Assembly (NCBI GenBank): GCA_028753945.1
Contig: JAPNXP010000012.1
Coordinates: 682,001-746,000 of the forward strand
Reading direction: 5' to 3'
From: Hexactinellida sp. DTS-2022
Lineage: Eukaryota > Porifera > Hexactinellida
DNA length: 64,000 bases
Shown here: piece after piece, positions 45,010 to 55,120 of the stretch
Position numbering within the stretch: position 1 is the stretch's first letter
Layout: each line of letters starts with the position of its first letter
The notes under the pieces: model-generated
What the model saw: only the letters and a program-made list of their open reading frames with translations
Told to the model about the DNA's origin: nothing
The model's database searches: none
Position numbers and translations under genes: made by a program

Positions 45010-45111
45010 TTATTTAGCATCCTTGTGATTCTTTGCCCTCCATTGCTTGGCTTTCTGAATTCCACCAATGTTGGAGGCAGTGGCGGTTAACTTCGGACAG
45101 TCTTTGAGAAC
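45010..45111 (-). pseudogene. C-terminal fragment of a GST gene
   Basis: About 33 codons that read VLKDCPKLTATASNIGG followed by KAKQWRAKNHKDAK and a stop, matching the last segment of the sigma-like GSTs. The upstream side ends abruptly at 45111, where half of a hairpin MITE begins (attagccattgaaccacc onward). Its bases (gcggttaacttcggacag) are closer to the GST part of the GST-ARF chimera than to the GSTs at 51905 or 54229. It is therefore the relic of a sister of the chimera's GST parent. Not functional. Confidence 0.75.
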
Positions 45112-45291
45112 TATTAGCCATTGAACCACCAAATATAGTGCCTCCAAATGAATATGAAGTCGGCATAGCTGTAATTTATATATTTTTATTTTTGAACGAA
45201 TCTAGAAAATATTGATTAGACACCTTGGAATGGCACACGCGGATGTACCATACATAATATTATATACAGTATACTTTCTTTAAATAAGATC

Positions 45292-45455
45292 AACTGGGCG
45301 GGGAACGTCGTAATTGGTTCGAATTATCCTGAATTCGTATTAACAGGGATAACTGGTAAACATTTGCACAGGATAGGGATCTTAAACATTGTATACCTTA
45401 ACCGATATTTGACATACCCGTATTCGCAATAACGAGAGTCTACTGTAACTCTACT
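45292..45455. mobile_element. Worn pogo-like MITE
   Basis: Blocks cgaattatcctgaattcgta and cgcaataacgagagtctact recall the element at 6400-6570 (inverted end CAGTAGACTCTCGTTATTG). The left end is degraded. No coding sequence is present in the surrounding 44.4-48.5 kb spacer. Confidence 0.45.
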
Positions 45456-46116
45456 TATTATTCAAACTTTCAAAGCGCCCACAGATAAAAGTTTACAGTC
45501 TCCGATTGATTAAAGGAATCGTGTTAATCAAATCCAGGGTAGTCCAAATAAATTGATGGTTAGACATATCGTCATCGTAGCTTGGTTTAGTGACACAAAA
45601 TAATTACAGTTCGTCTGAAGAGGATATAATTATTCAAAAGCTAAGCTCATTGATATGCAGCATAAGATTAATAGTAATCGTTTGAAATGTTTTAACCATT
45701 ATTTTCATAATTCTTACCATTCTCTTATAATCTCGAGATCAAAATATACTTCTTTAATTAACAATGATTCTAAACAACTAACATTTCAGCTGATCACATT
45801 CTTGTTATTATCCATTATCGTGTATATCTACTATATCACCTACATGTGATATAATTAGAGTAGATTCATAATTGACAATTCACAAAATCATTTAATAATT
45901 TATTGTTTCTTAGAATAAGTGTCTAGCTGAATAAGGACAAAGGTAATTAACCTATTGAAAATGAGAATAATCGCTGCGAACTTATATACACTAATCTGCC
46001 AGAAGTATTTGTACACATCAAACTGTCACCTTATATTTTCTGGTATCTAGCAACTTGTTATGGGGTACGTACCACTAACTAAGGTTTTGACTTAATAACA
46101 TGTATAAAGTGATATA

Positions 46117-46310
46117 CAGTGAACTCTCGTTATAACGATGTCGGATATAACGAAATACAAGCTTAAAACGAAATGGAGATTCTCCCCAGAGCACTAAATG
46201 CATTAAGCTTACTTAATTAAATTTAAGCATTATCCGCTTATATCGAATATCCGGATCTAACGAAATAATTTACAAGTCAAGCACTTTAAATTTCATTATT
46301 CCCGAAGTGA
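46117..46310. mobile_element. TA-flanked MITE, family CAGTGAACTCTCGTTATAACG, copy 1
   Basis: Starts TA|CAGTGAACTCTCGTTA, contains gtcggatataacgaaat, cccagagcactaaatgcatt and tatccggatctaacgaa. A better preserved copy is at 60561-60731. The right end here is degraded. Confidence 0.6.
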
Positions 46311-46366
46311 TATTCATTAAATAAATCATGGTATAATTAACTTAATAAGCCTTCAATAGGGAAACC

Positions 46367-46520
46367 GGAATATGTCCTGACTGATAGCTGGAATTTGACT
46401 TAATTTCTAGATTCGGAATTTGTCCTAAATCGCTGAGTAAGTACTGGAATGTGTCCTAAAGGAATTTCCAACTTTTGGAATTTGACCTAATAAATAGTTG
46501 GAATTGTCAAAAAAAGAAAA
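46367..46520. repeat. Degenerate short tandem-like repeat of GGAATTTGTCCTAA
   Basis: Five or so imperfect copies of (c)tggaatttgtcctaa spaced roughly 25-40 bp apart, some separated by extra bases. It could be a decayed minisatellite. No gene. Confidence 0.4.
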
Positions 46521-47387
46521 TTTAATTTTTCTCAAGAGATTTTGATTTTTTTACATAAATCAATCCGCTTCTAGCAGCATAATAACATTTGTAGATGCCT
46601 CAAACATGGATATTGACATGAAACGATATATTAGCTAAAAGATAATAACATTATCTTTGAATTTATATATTTATAAACTCATTAACTATATACGTAATTA
46701 GCTAATTAAATATATAATTTCTGAACATTTTGAAACAATTAGAATATAGGAATTCTGATTTAAGATTTGAATATCACATGGTCGAATTACTCTAAGTGAA
46801 TAATTTCAAATCATCACAATTATTTTTCACTGAGATACAGCCAGATTTCCTTTTGCGGCACAAGTGGCACGTGGCATGGACACTCATGCCACTTCATGGT
46901 TATTGGATAAAAATGACTAAAATTCACAATAATATGAAATTTCAGAGTAGTTTAAGCAGCTGTTAATACCAACAAAGAAGTATATTGTCTGGAATAAAAT
47001 TCCTTTGTTCAAATACTTTTGGTGGCTTAGTGCATTATCCAATATCACTATATCCATTATGTACTGTACTATGATAAATAGAAGAATAGTACAATATTAA
47101 TATTAAACATTTTTGTACTATATTGATGCTTCAACTCCGAAGAATCCATCGAAAATATCGAACGGTAATTAACTTTTTTGTTATGGCATTATATATTGCT
47201 TCCCCTATTAAAAAAATTCTAAAGTGGAGTGAATAGGATTTCAAATTAAATATTTGCATAAATGGATTCAACTCGCAAAACTTTGAAGTAGTCAGGTCTT
47301 ATTCCCTTGAAATCCTTGGCGAAACATTGCAGTACAAACTACAAAATGATATACGTATAAGATAATAAGGATCTAATTTGAACTAGT

Positions 47388-48135
47388 GGTATTCGCGTAA
47401 TAATTTCAAGCACGAAATTTTGCACAAAATTGCTTGCAGATAGGCGAACTTGATATTTAAGGGTCTGACTGAATGGTGGGAATGGTGGAATTCTGAATTT
47501 TCGTCGAAATGACTGAATGTGGAAAATGGCTGAATGGTGAAAGGTACATAGAGCATGCTCGTAAAGATCAATGATTTTACCCTAGTATAATAATCACAAG
47601 TATAATATTTACTACTTAAGAATTACATTACAATTTGATCCACACTATAAGTCTATAACAACACTATTATTAATAACAAACAATGCAACGAAAAATAAAA
47701 TCTACACCAAGTCTAATAGTCCACAATTTATAGTGGATTAGTTAAGCCACCAAAGGTAAAATTTGGTGGCTTAAATAAGATATTTGGTGGATAACGCAAC
47801 CAAACCACCTAATTTGTCGAGTACTGACGAGCATGCTCTATGTACCTTATGAGCATGCTCTGTGTACTTTTTGTTATATGCGTTTTCCATCATTCAGCCA
47901 TTTTCACCATTCAGTCGTTTTCCACCATTCAGTCATTTCGAGGAAAATTCAGAAATTCCACCATTTTCCACCATTCAGTCAAGTAGTTTCCACCATTTTC
48001 ACCATTTCCACCATTCAGTCAGAACCCTATTTAAGGAATAAATTTGAGTTAAAATTAAATACCCGATTGGGAACTGAAAACTTGTTAATAGAGCAATTTG
48101 CTATCAGAAGAATTGGTATTATGCGAACATCCCTG
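47388..48135. mobile_element. MITE family A (copy 4), split by a younger insertion
   Basis: Left part 47388-47460 (gtggtattcgcgtaataatt, cttgcagataggcgaacttg) and right part 48028-48135 (acccgattgggaactgaaa, ttatgcgaacatccctg) together give one family A copy in the usual order. They are interrupted by the element at 47461-48027. Confidence 0.7.
47461..48027. mobile_element. Inverted-repeat element nested inside MITE family A
   Basis: 567 bp with ends GGGTCTGACTGAATGGTGG and the complement of ccaccattcagtcagaaccc. Subterminal blocks (gaatggtggaa, ttcaccattcagtc, gagcatgctctatgtacct) are repeated in inverted form. It is flanked by a perfect 7-bp duplication tatttaa (47454-47460 and 48028-48034) that is present once in the uninterrupted sequence. 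Non-autonomous; its superfamily is not assigned. No open frame of interest. Confidence 0.85.
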
Positions 48136-48544
48136 TTTATGATTATTTCGATAATGACAACAAAATAATTCTGAAATTTATTACAAAAAAATCGTTTTCA
48201 ACATATTTTAGCATTTATTCATACTTTTTTTTGAATATCGGTGAATCATTGTACGTATTCCAATTTCAACGGTAAATGTAAATATTATTTTCTCATTCAA
48301 CTAAACGAGTAAATAGAATGAATCAATCAACCATTTATATCGACTATTCAAATTAATAATCTATCAACATGTGGACATAATACTGAAATAAATGCTAAAA
48401 TAATTATTAGTTGGTAGGAATAGTTTATCAGAACATTGAAATCATGTTGCAAATTTATAGATATGTATCTTCCAAAATGGCTTTCGAATCTGTGGCAAAA
48501 GGATTTCATGGCTGAAACTTTTATTATTCGTAATTGTAATTCAA

Positions 48545-50731
48545 ATGTTTCTCATTCTAAAAGTACAGAACACTGATAATATCATAATACTCATGAAAAG
48601 AGACAGAATATTCCATAAGGTCAATCAAATAACAGATCAAGACATCTCAATAAATGCTGCGATAACTGACCTAAATATTATAATTCAACCAACAGAAATC
48701 GAAAAAGAGAAAACAAATGAAACGGTATCAATTGAGTATATTAATTTCTCAAACGAAACAACAACCCTGGCTTATAACAAAAGTATAGAAACATTGTTAA
48801 GTGGGAGTGAAATCACCAATCAGGGAATACACTTGGAATGGGTTGTTTCAAAAATAAGACAAGAAAAAGAAGAATGGGTGATGATAGGAAAGTTATCAGA
48901 GAAAAGAGGGCTACTACAAAAAATCACAAAAAAGACAATTTTACTATTCATGGGTTTACTTGACATCGACATGGGATTGGATGCTCTAAAAGGTGGTGCA
49001 GTTGGGGAACTAGTGCAATGGAGTAGTCTCATAGTTGCATTAAATATGTTAAGTCACAAAATAGAAATTGTTAGGGATGGAGCTCAGTTTGAACATAAAA
49101 TGGTAGAAGGGCGTCATTATGACTTAATTATCACTGATTACTTAGGTTTGAGTAGAATAAGCGAGGCAAGGTATTTCCAGAATATTTGTAAATTCCGTAT
49201 ACTCGATTCATTCGGTACAGATACTCAGTTCAATATTAGAACATACACTATGCCTAGGAATGGACTATATGACAAATGGAATCTTCCTGACATGAGGCAG
49301 ATATGGACATACTATCCACTCAATCAAGACAATAGCTTTATAGGCATCACCATTCCTTCAAGGCAGCTGCAGAAGCAAACAAATACAAAGTTTATTGATA
49401 AGAAAAAGATAGCTCTTGTCTATGGAAAGGTAGCATCATACTTGAATTATTCTTCAAACAATATTAATGTACTCAAGCTTATTAGCGATCATATGGAGAT
49501 TCATTTGACAATGTCACCAGATCAACAAATTGAATATCTCCCCTTTGAAAATACTAATCATGGTGTTTTATCACAAAGTGAGTTGGCAGAACTGTTGGAT
49601 CAAACACACTTATTTGTTGGTCTTGGTTTTCCATTCATTGGTCCTGGCCCATTGGATGCATTAGCACATGGTTGTACATTTCTACAACCAAGTTTCGAAA
49701 TTCCAAAAAATCGTGATACAGATGCATTCTTTCAAGGAAAACCGACAATGCTTACACTCAATTCTCAACATAGCTATTTAGAGAAATTCGGCGATCCAGA
49801 TTATGTATATACAATTGATTATAACAACATCGACCTAGTGAAGCAGGTAGTGGAAAAAATCGTGCAAAAGCCAAAACTACCACCCTATATTCCTTATGAA
49901 TTCACAGGAGTTGGGTTCGTGGATAGACTGGCTATTCTAATTGAAAAGCTAAACACATGCAGTTCAGGTAACGTGGCTTTAGGAATAATACCAATACTAG
50001 CTGATGGAAATTCACTTAATAATGCAGATGGCATTCAACATGTAACAGACGGTGTATGGTCAATGGATAGCTGTTATATGCTAGCGAAACAAGATTTAAA
50101 TAAATCATACATTAATATTGTTTTTGAATACACTATTTGGATATGGGAAATTAAACTGAGACTTTTGCCAACATGGGACAATGTGGGAAACAAGCCGTCA
50201 GCTCACATTGACATTGAATTGTTATCTGAAAATGGAAAATTATTGAAAGTTAGAAGTTTTGTTGTCGACAGAGTAAGCATTGAATGGTTATGGGTTTATA
50301 CAGGCAGTGTGGCAAACGTGAGGATCTACAGTGATGTAAGCATAAACATATGTGAGTTAGAAGTGTATAGCAACGAAGCTTACCAACAGTCATGGCCGAG
50401 TATTGATACGTTAAAGGTGAAATATTCAAAACCAGGCGAATCATGTTCTACAACATGTTTCACACACGAACTCATATGTGCACGAAATCTCTTTCCCATG
50501 CTAGACTCGGTTGACTACTTCCAACAACATTTAAACTGCAGTTATTACAGAACCGATATGGTAGGACCTGCAATAGAGAATTCTCAATCCTCAGAGATAC
50601 ATTGTATCCTTAACACTGATTCAATGTTATACAGCTGCGTAGCATATCAAGACTCTGTTATCAGATTGTGTCCGTGTGTACTCAAACATCCGGGACAGAA
50701 CGGAGTCCCTCTTGCAAATGCTTTTAATTAA
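48545..50731 (+). CDS. GT18 (MGAT5-like) N-acetylglucosaminyltransferase with an inserted lectin-like domain
   Basis: 728 residues in this frame. The catalytic part (about 130-470) matches MGAT5: GAVGELVQWSSLIVALNML with the catalytic-type glutamate (E155), FRILDSFGTDTQFN, IALVYGKVASYL, NHGVLSQSELAELL, LFVGLGFPFIGPGPLDALAH and PYIPYEFTGVGF. Residues about 474-613 are extra compared with MGAT5: a beta-rich segment (GVWSMDSCYML, VRIYSDVSINICELEVYS) resembling F5/8-type or F-type lectin domains. The Cys-rich MGAT5 C-terminus follows (PGESCSTTCFTHELICA, VIRLCPCVL). MGAT5 adds beta-1,6 GlcNAc branches to N-glycans in the Golgi. In frame just before the Met lies LKLLLFVIVIQ, the probable membrane anchor, so the true start is likely in an upstream exon. 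Confidence 0.85.
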   Translation: MFLILKVQNTDNIIILMKRDRIFHKVNQITDQDISINAAITDLNIIIQPTEIEKEKTNETVSIEYINFSNETTTLAYNKSIETLLSGSEITNQGIHLEWVVSKIRQEKEEWVMIGKLSEKRGLLQKITKKTILLFMGLLDIDMGLDALKGGAVGELVQWSSLIVALNMLSHKIEIVRDGAQFEHKMVEGRHYDLIITDYLGLSRISEARYFQNICKFRILDSFGTDTQFNIRTYTMPRNGLYDKWNLPDMRQIWTYYPLNQDNSFIGITIPSRQLQKQTNTKFIDKKKIALVYGKVASYLNYSSNNINVLKLISDHMEIHLTMSPDQQIEYLPFENTNHGVLSQSELAELLDQTHLFVGLGFPFIGPGPLDALAHGCTFLQPSFEIPKNRDTDAFFQGKPTMLTLNSQHSYLEKFGDPDYVYTIDYNNIDLVKQVVEKIVQKPKLPPYIPYEFTGVGFVDRLAILIEKLNTCSSGNVALGIIPILADGNSLNNADGIQHVTDGVWSMDSCYMLAKQDLNKSYINIVFEYTIWIWEIKLRLLPTWDNVGNKPSAHIDIELLSENGKLLKVRSFVVDRVSIEWLWVYTGSVANVRIYSDVSINICELEVYSNEAYQQSWPSIDTLKVKYSKPGESCSTTCFTHELICARNLFPMLDSVDYFQQHLNCSYYRTDMVGPAIENSQSSEIHCILNTDSMLYSCVAYQDSVIRLCPCVLKHPGQNGVPLANAFN

Positions 50732-51352
50732 CCACTCTATCAATTTTAATTATAGACTTTCTAGCTTATTTAAGCATTACGGGACCAAACATTGTTTAGG
50801 GATCTTTGATAATTTGTAACAATTAAATTTCAGATTCACAACTGAAAACCTTACTACCTCAAATACCTTGCAAAACTATTCATTAACACCCCGCTTGAGT
50901 TTTCAATTTTAATTTTCGTGCTATATAATATAGCGTGTAAATATATATTTAACAAATTTAGAACAAGTAGCATCCAAACAATGGATTAATGAGATGGAAT
51001 ATCTATATTATTAAAACTCGATTGTTGTGTGTATGTGTGTGTGTGTGTTTGTGTGTTTGATTGTCCGGATTGTATTAAAGTGATAAAGGAATAGAAACCG
51101 CATTTAGTATATATGAAATATAAACTAACTTCCAAATGTTATAATAGGTAAACAGTATGCTGAACACGAATTTCGCACATATCATTTATAATATGAATAT
51201 TTATTGTTGTTGTTTACACAAAATAGGTAAACAAATTAATGGAGATAAATGCACAGATAAATGCATATACTGAAGACTTTGTCAAACTGGGAATTGATTA
51301 ATAATTACTGCGTGTAGTGGTGATGGTGAAAAATAAATAATACAGATATTTT
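50732..51352. other. Spacer with a TG microsatellite, no gene seen
   Basis: 3' flank of the GT18 gene. A gtgtgtgtgtgtgtttgtgtg run lies at about 51028-51058. Otherwise AT-rich and featureless. Confidence 0.4.
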
Positions 51353-51669
51353 AGCGAATATATCCAAATCGCAGCGCTAGGTGATCCATCGGGACGAGAA
51401 CAAAGGAGTCGTTACATTATTATTCATTCCACCCTAAGGGAGAAAAATCTAAAATTACAGCTGTACAGACAGCATATTCTTGTGGAGGCACTATTAGTCG
51501 TTAAACCACCAAATACGTATAGTGCCTCCACCAGAATATGCTGTCTGTACAGCTGTAATTTTAGATTTTTCTCCCTTAGGGTGGAATGAATATAAATGTA
51601 ACGACTCCTTTGTTCTCGTCCGCTTCCCGATGGATCACTTAGCCGCTACGCATTTTGATATATTCGCTC
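51353..51669. mobile_element. Long perfect hairpin MITE (317 bp)
   Basis: Arms of about 140 bp are almost perfect complements: outer gcgaatatatcc and its inverted form, then ggtgatccatcggg, acaaaggagtcgttac, then inner gggagaaaaatctaaaatta and tacagctgtacagacagcat, closing on a loop of about 25 bases around ttaaaccaccaaat. Related worn copies are at 44755-44870 and 45111-45180. It lies just downstream of the GST at 51905. Confidence 0.85.
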
Positions 51670-51904
51670 AATACTATATGTGATCGTGATTACCGCCGAA
51701 TAGTTAAATTAGAATAGAAAAGGAGTAAAACATGTACATGATATTCTGATAGATATTTGTTTTAGGCATCCCTCCAAACAAATCCAATATTATTTAATAA
51801 AAGAAGATTTTAATGAAGAAAACTTGGCTGCTAAACCGCTAAAATAATTAAGATACTAAACTAAGGACTAAATAACAAACTAAGAAAATAAGTTGAAATC
51901 ATCT

Positions 51905-52522
51905 CTATTTACGAATTTTGTGGGTTTTTTCCTTCCATTCCTTGATTTTCTCCATTCCATCAATGTTGGAGGCAATGGCAGCTAACTTCGGACAATCTTT
52001 GAGAACATCATTCAAATCACCATAACTAAAAAAATCAACAATGTTACAAATTGCGAAATCAGCCCAAGAGATCTTGTTCCCACTCAGAAAGTGTTTGTCA
52101 CTTTTAACTTGATTCTCAAGAAAAGCAAGTTTCCCTGGCATATCCTTAAGGAATTGTTGCTTGCATTCCTCTCTCTTATCTTCTGGTCCAAAAACTACAC
52201 CATAGATTTTACTCCCTATATCAAAAGTAACATCGACATAGGATTCAAGCTGAGCATTCTCCATGGGGCTACTTCCTGCCAACCCATTCTTCTCTGCTAT
52301 GTAGCGACCTATAGCAATACTTCCTCCTAGCTTAACTCCTCCCTCCTCGTAGAAGGGAGCCATTCCCAGCGGGGCTTGAGCTTTGTATGTGCTTACCCAT
52401 TCGTCACGAGTGAACCTGACGTCATCGAATTCAATACACAGATAAACAAACATAAGTCGAGCAATCTCTACCCGCCCGGATATATCAAAGTAGTATAATT
52501 TAGGCTTATCAGCAGCTGCCAT
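51905..52522 (-). CDS. Sigma-like glutathione S-transferase (GST gene 2)
   Basis: 205 residues, intronless. N-domain KLYYFDISGRVEIARLMF with the catalytic-type tyrosine; glutathione site [18 protein letters not shown]; helical domain with [16 protein letters not shown]-terminus MEKIKEWKEKTHKIRK. The usual Gln before the conserved Ser of the site is Gly, as in all close copies here. Arg of the GRAE turn is kept, Ala is Val. It is nearly identical to GST gene 3, because both sit in a tandem duplication. A hammerhead-like sequence lies 295-354 bp upstream of its start on the same strand. Confidence 0.93.
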   Translation of the reverse strand: MAAADKPKLYYFDISGRVEIARLMFVYLCIEFDDVRFTRDEWVSTYKAQAPLGMAPFYEEGGVKLGGSIAIGRYIAEKNGLAGSSPMENAQLESYVDVTFDIGSKIYGVVFGPEDKREECKQQFLKDMPGKLAFLENQVKSDKHFLSGNKISWADFAICNIVDFFSYGDLNDVLKDCPKLAAIASNIDGMEKIKEWKEKTHKIRK

Positions 52523-52816
52523 TGGTATCTAAGATCTCAAACTATTTCTAAAATTAGTATTTATTTAGATTACATATGGCAGACCTGACAGTGATTACAG
52601 GATAATGATTAAGATGGTTATAATCGATATATTCATATATATTGCATATTGTCAGATCAATTTTAAGTTTATGAATTGGTAACTAATAACTATGTCTTTC
52701 TAATTTAGAAACTGTAATAATAATTCAATTATTAAACTTCTGTCGTGAACCTTTGGGACCTCATCAAGTTTCCACAGTCCTTGACTGCGTACGGTCCAAG
52801 AGGTGTCGCCACCAAT

Positions 52817-52876
52817 AAAGGGTTTCGGCCCTCCATAGGCCTCATCAGGAGGACGGTCCAGTCCTCTACCCTCGGT
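52817..52876 (-). ncRNA. Hammerhead ribozyme-like sequence, copy 1 (slightly decayed)
   Basis: Read on the minus strand: stem III 5' strand GAGGGT, cleavage triplet GTA (cut expected between 52867 and 52866), stem I GAGGAC/GTCCTC with loop TGGACC, core CTGATGA (52848-52842), stem II GGCC/GGCC with loop TATGGAG, core GAAA (52826-52823), stem III 3' strand ACCCTT. All invariant core bases are present. The outer pairs of stem III are mismatched compared with copy 2, leaving six pairs including one G-T. Stem III is the open stem, that is type III topology. It lies upstream of GST gene 2 in the same orientation. Confidence 0.8.
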
Positions 52877-53743
52877 ACGTCTTCCTGCGACCGTTGTGCC
52901 CGCCTACTGCCTCCGCTTGCATCCTACGACGCACATATGCCTGCCTCTCTAGTACTCAGTAGCAGGGAATTATCCAGGAGCGCGAGACGCTCCTTTTGGA
53001 GTATGATTCTCGAAACAAAATTAATTAAGAGCGCGAATATTGGAATCTTCTCCTATACCGTAACATTAATTTGTGATTTAGGCGTATGAAAATTTGATCA
53101 GACCAGGATTAGGGCGTATTTACAAATGACTGTATAATACACGCACTGTATTACCGCTCTATGCAGCGCATATACCTCCTGGGATGATGTATGTCTAACT
53201 CCATCACACTGCGATTAGATTATGTACATTAATATGCAGGGAGAAGCGGTTAACAGGGAAAAATTGAGATATACTACAGATAAAGGACCTTCAGTTAAGT
53301 TTTTACCTATTTTCGCGTTTAGTACCAAAGATAAAATCGAATTGTTCAATAGTATTCGGTTTGACAAAATAATATTTGCCATACGTAGTATAGTAGATAT
53401 TCGATTGCTTACTGAATATCATATTCGGTAGATCAAATCTCTTTAATTATTGGTAATATATAGGGATTCATCCAGGCGTGCGAGAACTTGTCTAGGCGCG
53501 CGAAAATCGAGAAATGCTCCCATAGACGTAATACAAATTGAGTATTTTAGGCGCGTGTGAGCGAACTCAAACTTAAACTAGGCGCGCAGAAATTTTTGCT
53601 TGGATGAAAGCCATATTGACGGTTTAGACTTGTTCTACTATGCGTTATTTATTCATAACGATTTCTACATATTCAGAAAACTATAATATCAGCGTATGGT
53701 AATCTAAAGCCTACGTATTTGTTTATCTATCTGGTCAACCGAA

Positions 53744-53912
53744 TACTGCTACAGTAAAACTACAGTAAAACGGTTAATACAAATTCCGGCTAATAGAACA
53801 CTATTTCAGTCCCTTCAAAGCCTTTTCAAAACAAGTAATATTGATTAATACGAATTCCGGATAAGGTGACCACATATTACGGTACCCTGGTGTTCGTACT
53901 AACGAGGTCCTA
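53744..53912. mobile_element. Pogo-like MITE in unit A
   Basis: gctacagtaaaac at the left and ttcgtactaacgaggtcct at the right; the interior aatacgaattccggataag is shared with the 6400 element family. The same insertion, inherited through the tandem duplication, is at about 56404-56572. Confidence 0.5.
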
Positions 53913-54228
53913 ATTTATTTAATTACGGTTAAATCGGTATTAGTTGAAACGGTTTAAACCTAGTTGTTACAATTTACTTGATTTCTGATTATTGTAAGAG
54001 CACTCTCCAGGTGGACAATCAAATTGTTAAGGCATATATCATGCCATGGAGCGTTCTACTTATTACAAATAATGTGTGATAGTCACTGATATCTATTCGT
54101 TGAATCTTCTAAATTTCCAAAAAAACAATAATACTCTATAAATTGAAGTTCTTTTGAAATTACAGACGAAAAACTGATACTATACTATAGACTAAATAGC
54201 AAACTAAGAAAATATATTTTAACCATCT

Positions 54229-54846
54229 CTATTTAAGATTCTTGTGGGTCTTTGCCTTCCATTCCTTGATTTTCTCCATTTCATCAATGTTGGAGCTAAT
54301 GGCAGCTAATTTCGGACAATCTTTGAGAACATCATTCAAATCACCATAACTAAAAAAATCAACAATGTTCCAAATTGAGAAATCAGCCCAAGAGATCTTG
54401 TTCCCATCCAGAAAGTGTTTGTCACTTTTAACTTGTTTCTCAAGAAAAGCAAGTTTCCCTGGCATATCCTTAAAGAATTGTTGCTTGCATTCCTCTCTCT
54501 TATCCTCTGGTCCAAAAACTACACCATAGATTTTCCTCCCTATATCAAAAGTAACATCGACATAGGACTCAAGCTGAGCATTCTCCATGGGGCTACTTCC
54601 TGCCAACCCATTCTTCTCTGCTATGTAGCGACAGATAGCAATACTTCCTCCTAGCTTAACTCCTCCCTCCTCGTAGAAGGGAGCCATTCCCAGCGGGGCT
54701 TGAGCTTTGTATGTGCTCATCCATTCTTCATGGGTGAACCTGATGTCATCGAATTCCTTGCCCAGATAAACAAACATAAGTCGAGCAATCTCTGCCCGCC
54801 CGGATATATCAAAGTAGTATAATTTAGGCTTATCAGCAACTGCCAT
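54229..54846 (-). CDS. Sigma-like glutathione S-transferase (GST gene 3)
   Basis: 205 residues, intronless. KLYYFDISGRAEIARLMFVY keeps the standard GRAE turn. Glutathione site [18 protein letters not shown]. Helical domain with ISWADFSIWNIVDFF. C-terminus MEKIKEWKAKTHKNLK. The helix residue Ser of the HFLSGNK stretch is Asp here (HFLDGNK). It differs from GST gene 2 at only a few percent of positions. A hammerhead-like sequence with complete pairing lies 275-336 bp upstream, same strand. Detoxification of lipid peroxides or xenobiotics in the cytosol is the likely role, from the family. Confidence 0.93.
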   Translation of the reverse strand: MAVADKPKLYYFDISGRAEIARLMFVYLGKEFDDIRFTHEEWMSTYKAQAPLGMAPFYEEGGVKLGGSIAICRYIAEKNGLAGSSPMENAQLESYVDVTFDIGRKIYGVVFGPEDKREECKQQFFKDMPGKLAFLEKQVKSDKHFLDGNKISWADFSIWNIVDFFSYGDLNDVLKDCPKLAAISSNIDEMEKIKEWKAKTHKNLK

Positions 54847-55120
54847 TGATTTCTAAGATCTCAAACTATTTCTAAAATTAGTATTTAGATTACATATGGC
54901 AGACCTGACAGTGATTACAGGATAATGATTAAGATGGTTATAATCGATATATTTATATATATTGCCAGATCAATTTTAAGTTTATGAATTGGTAACTATG
55001 TATTTCTAATTTAGAAACTGTAATAATAATTCAATTATTAAACTTCTGTTGTGAACCTTTGGGACCTCATCAAGTTTCCACAGTCCTTGACTGCGTACGG
55101 TCCAAGAGGTGTCGCCACCA

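Larger units (their letters stand above)
52523..54228. repeat. Tandemly duplicated GST 5' flank, unit A
   Basis: Matches 54847-56892 (unit B) over almost its whole length, allowing small indels and an extra insertion in unit B. It holds the hammerhead-like motif (52817-52876), short GC-rich blocks such as aggcgcgcgaa (53480-53600) and a pogo-like MITE (53760-53910). There is no gene; the 69-codon frame at 53222 is disrupted in unit B. Confidence 0.8.

Noticed and set aside
45655-45849. 64-codon frame with a hydrophobic C-terminus
   Set aside because: Short, AT-rich composition, in a repeat-filled spacer, with no family similarity.
52750-52780. A second TTGATGAG sequence near hammerhead copy 1
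   Set aside because: It lacks the C of CTGATGA and has no GAAA partner or cleavage triplet at the proper distance.
53222-53431. 69-codon frame in unit A of the GST duplication
   Set aside because: The matching region of unit B is interrupted by an insertion and a deletion, and the protein resembles nothing.
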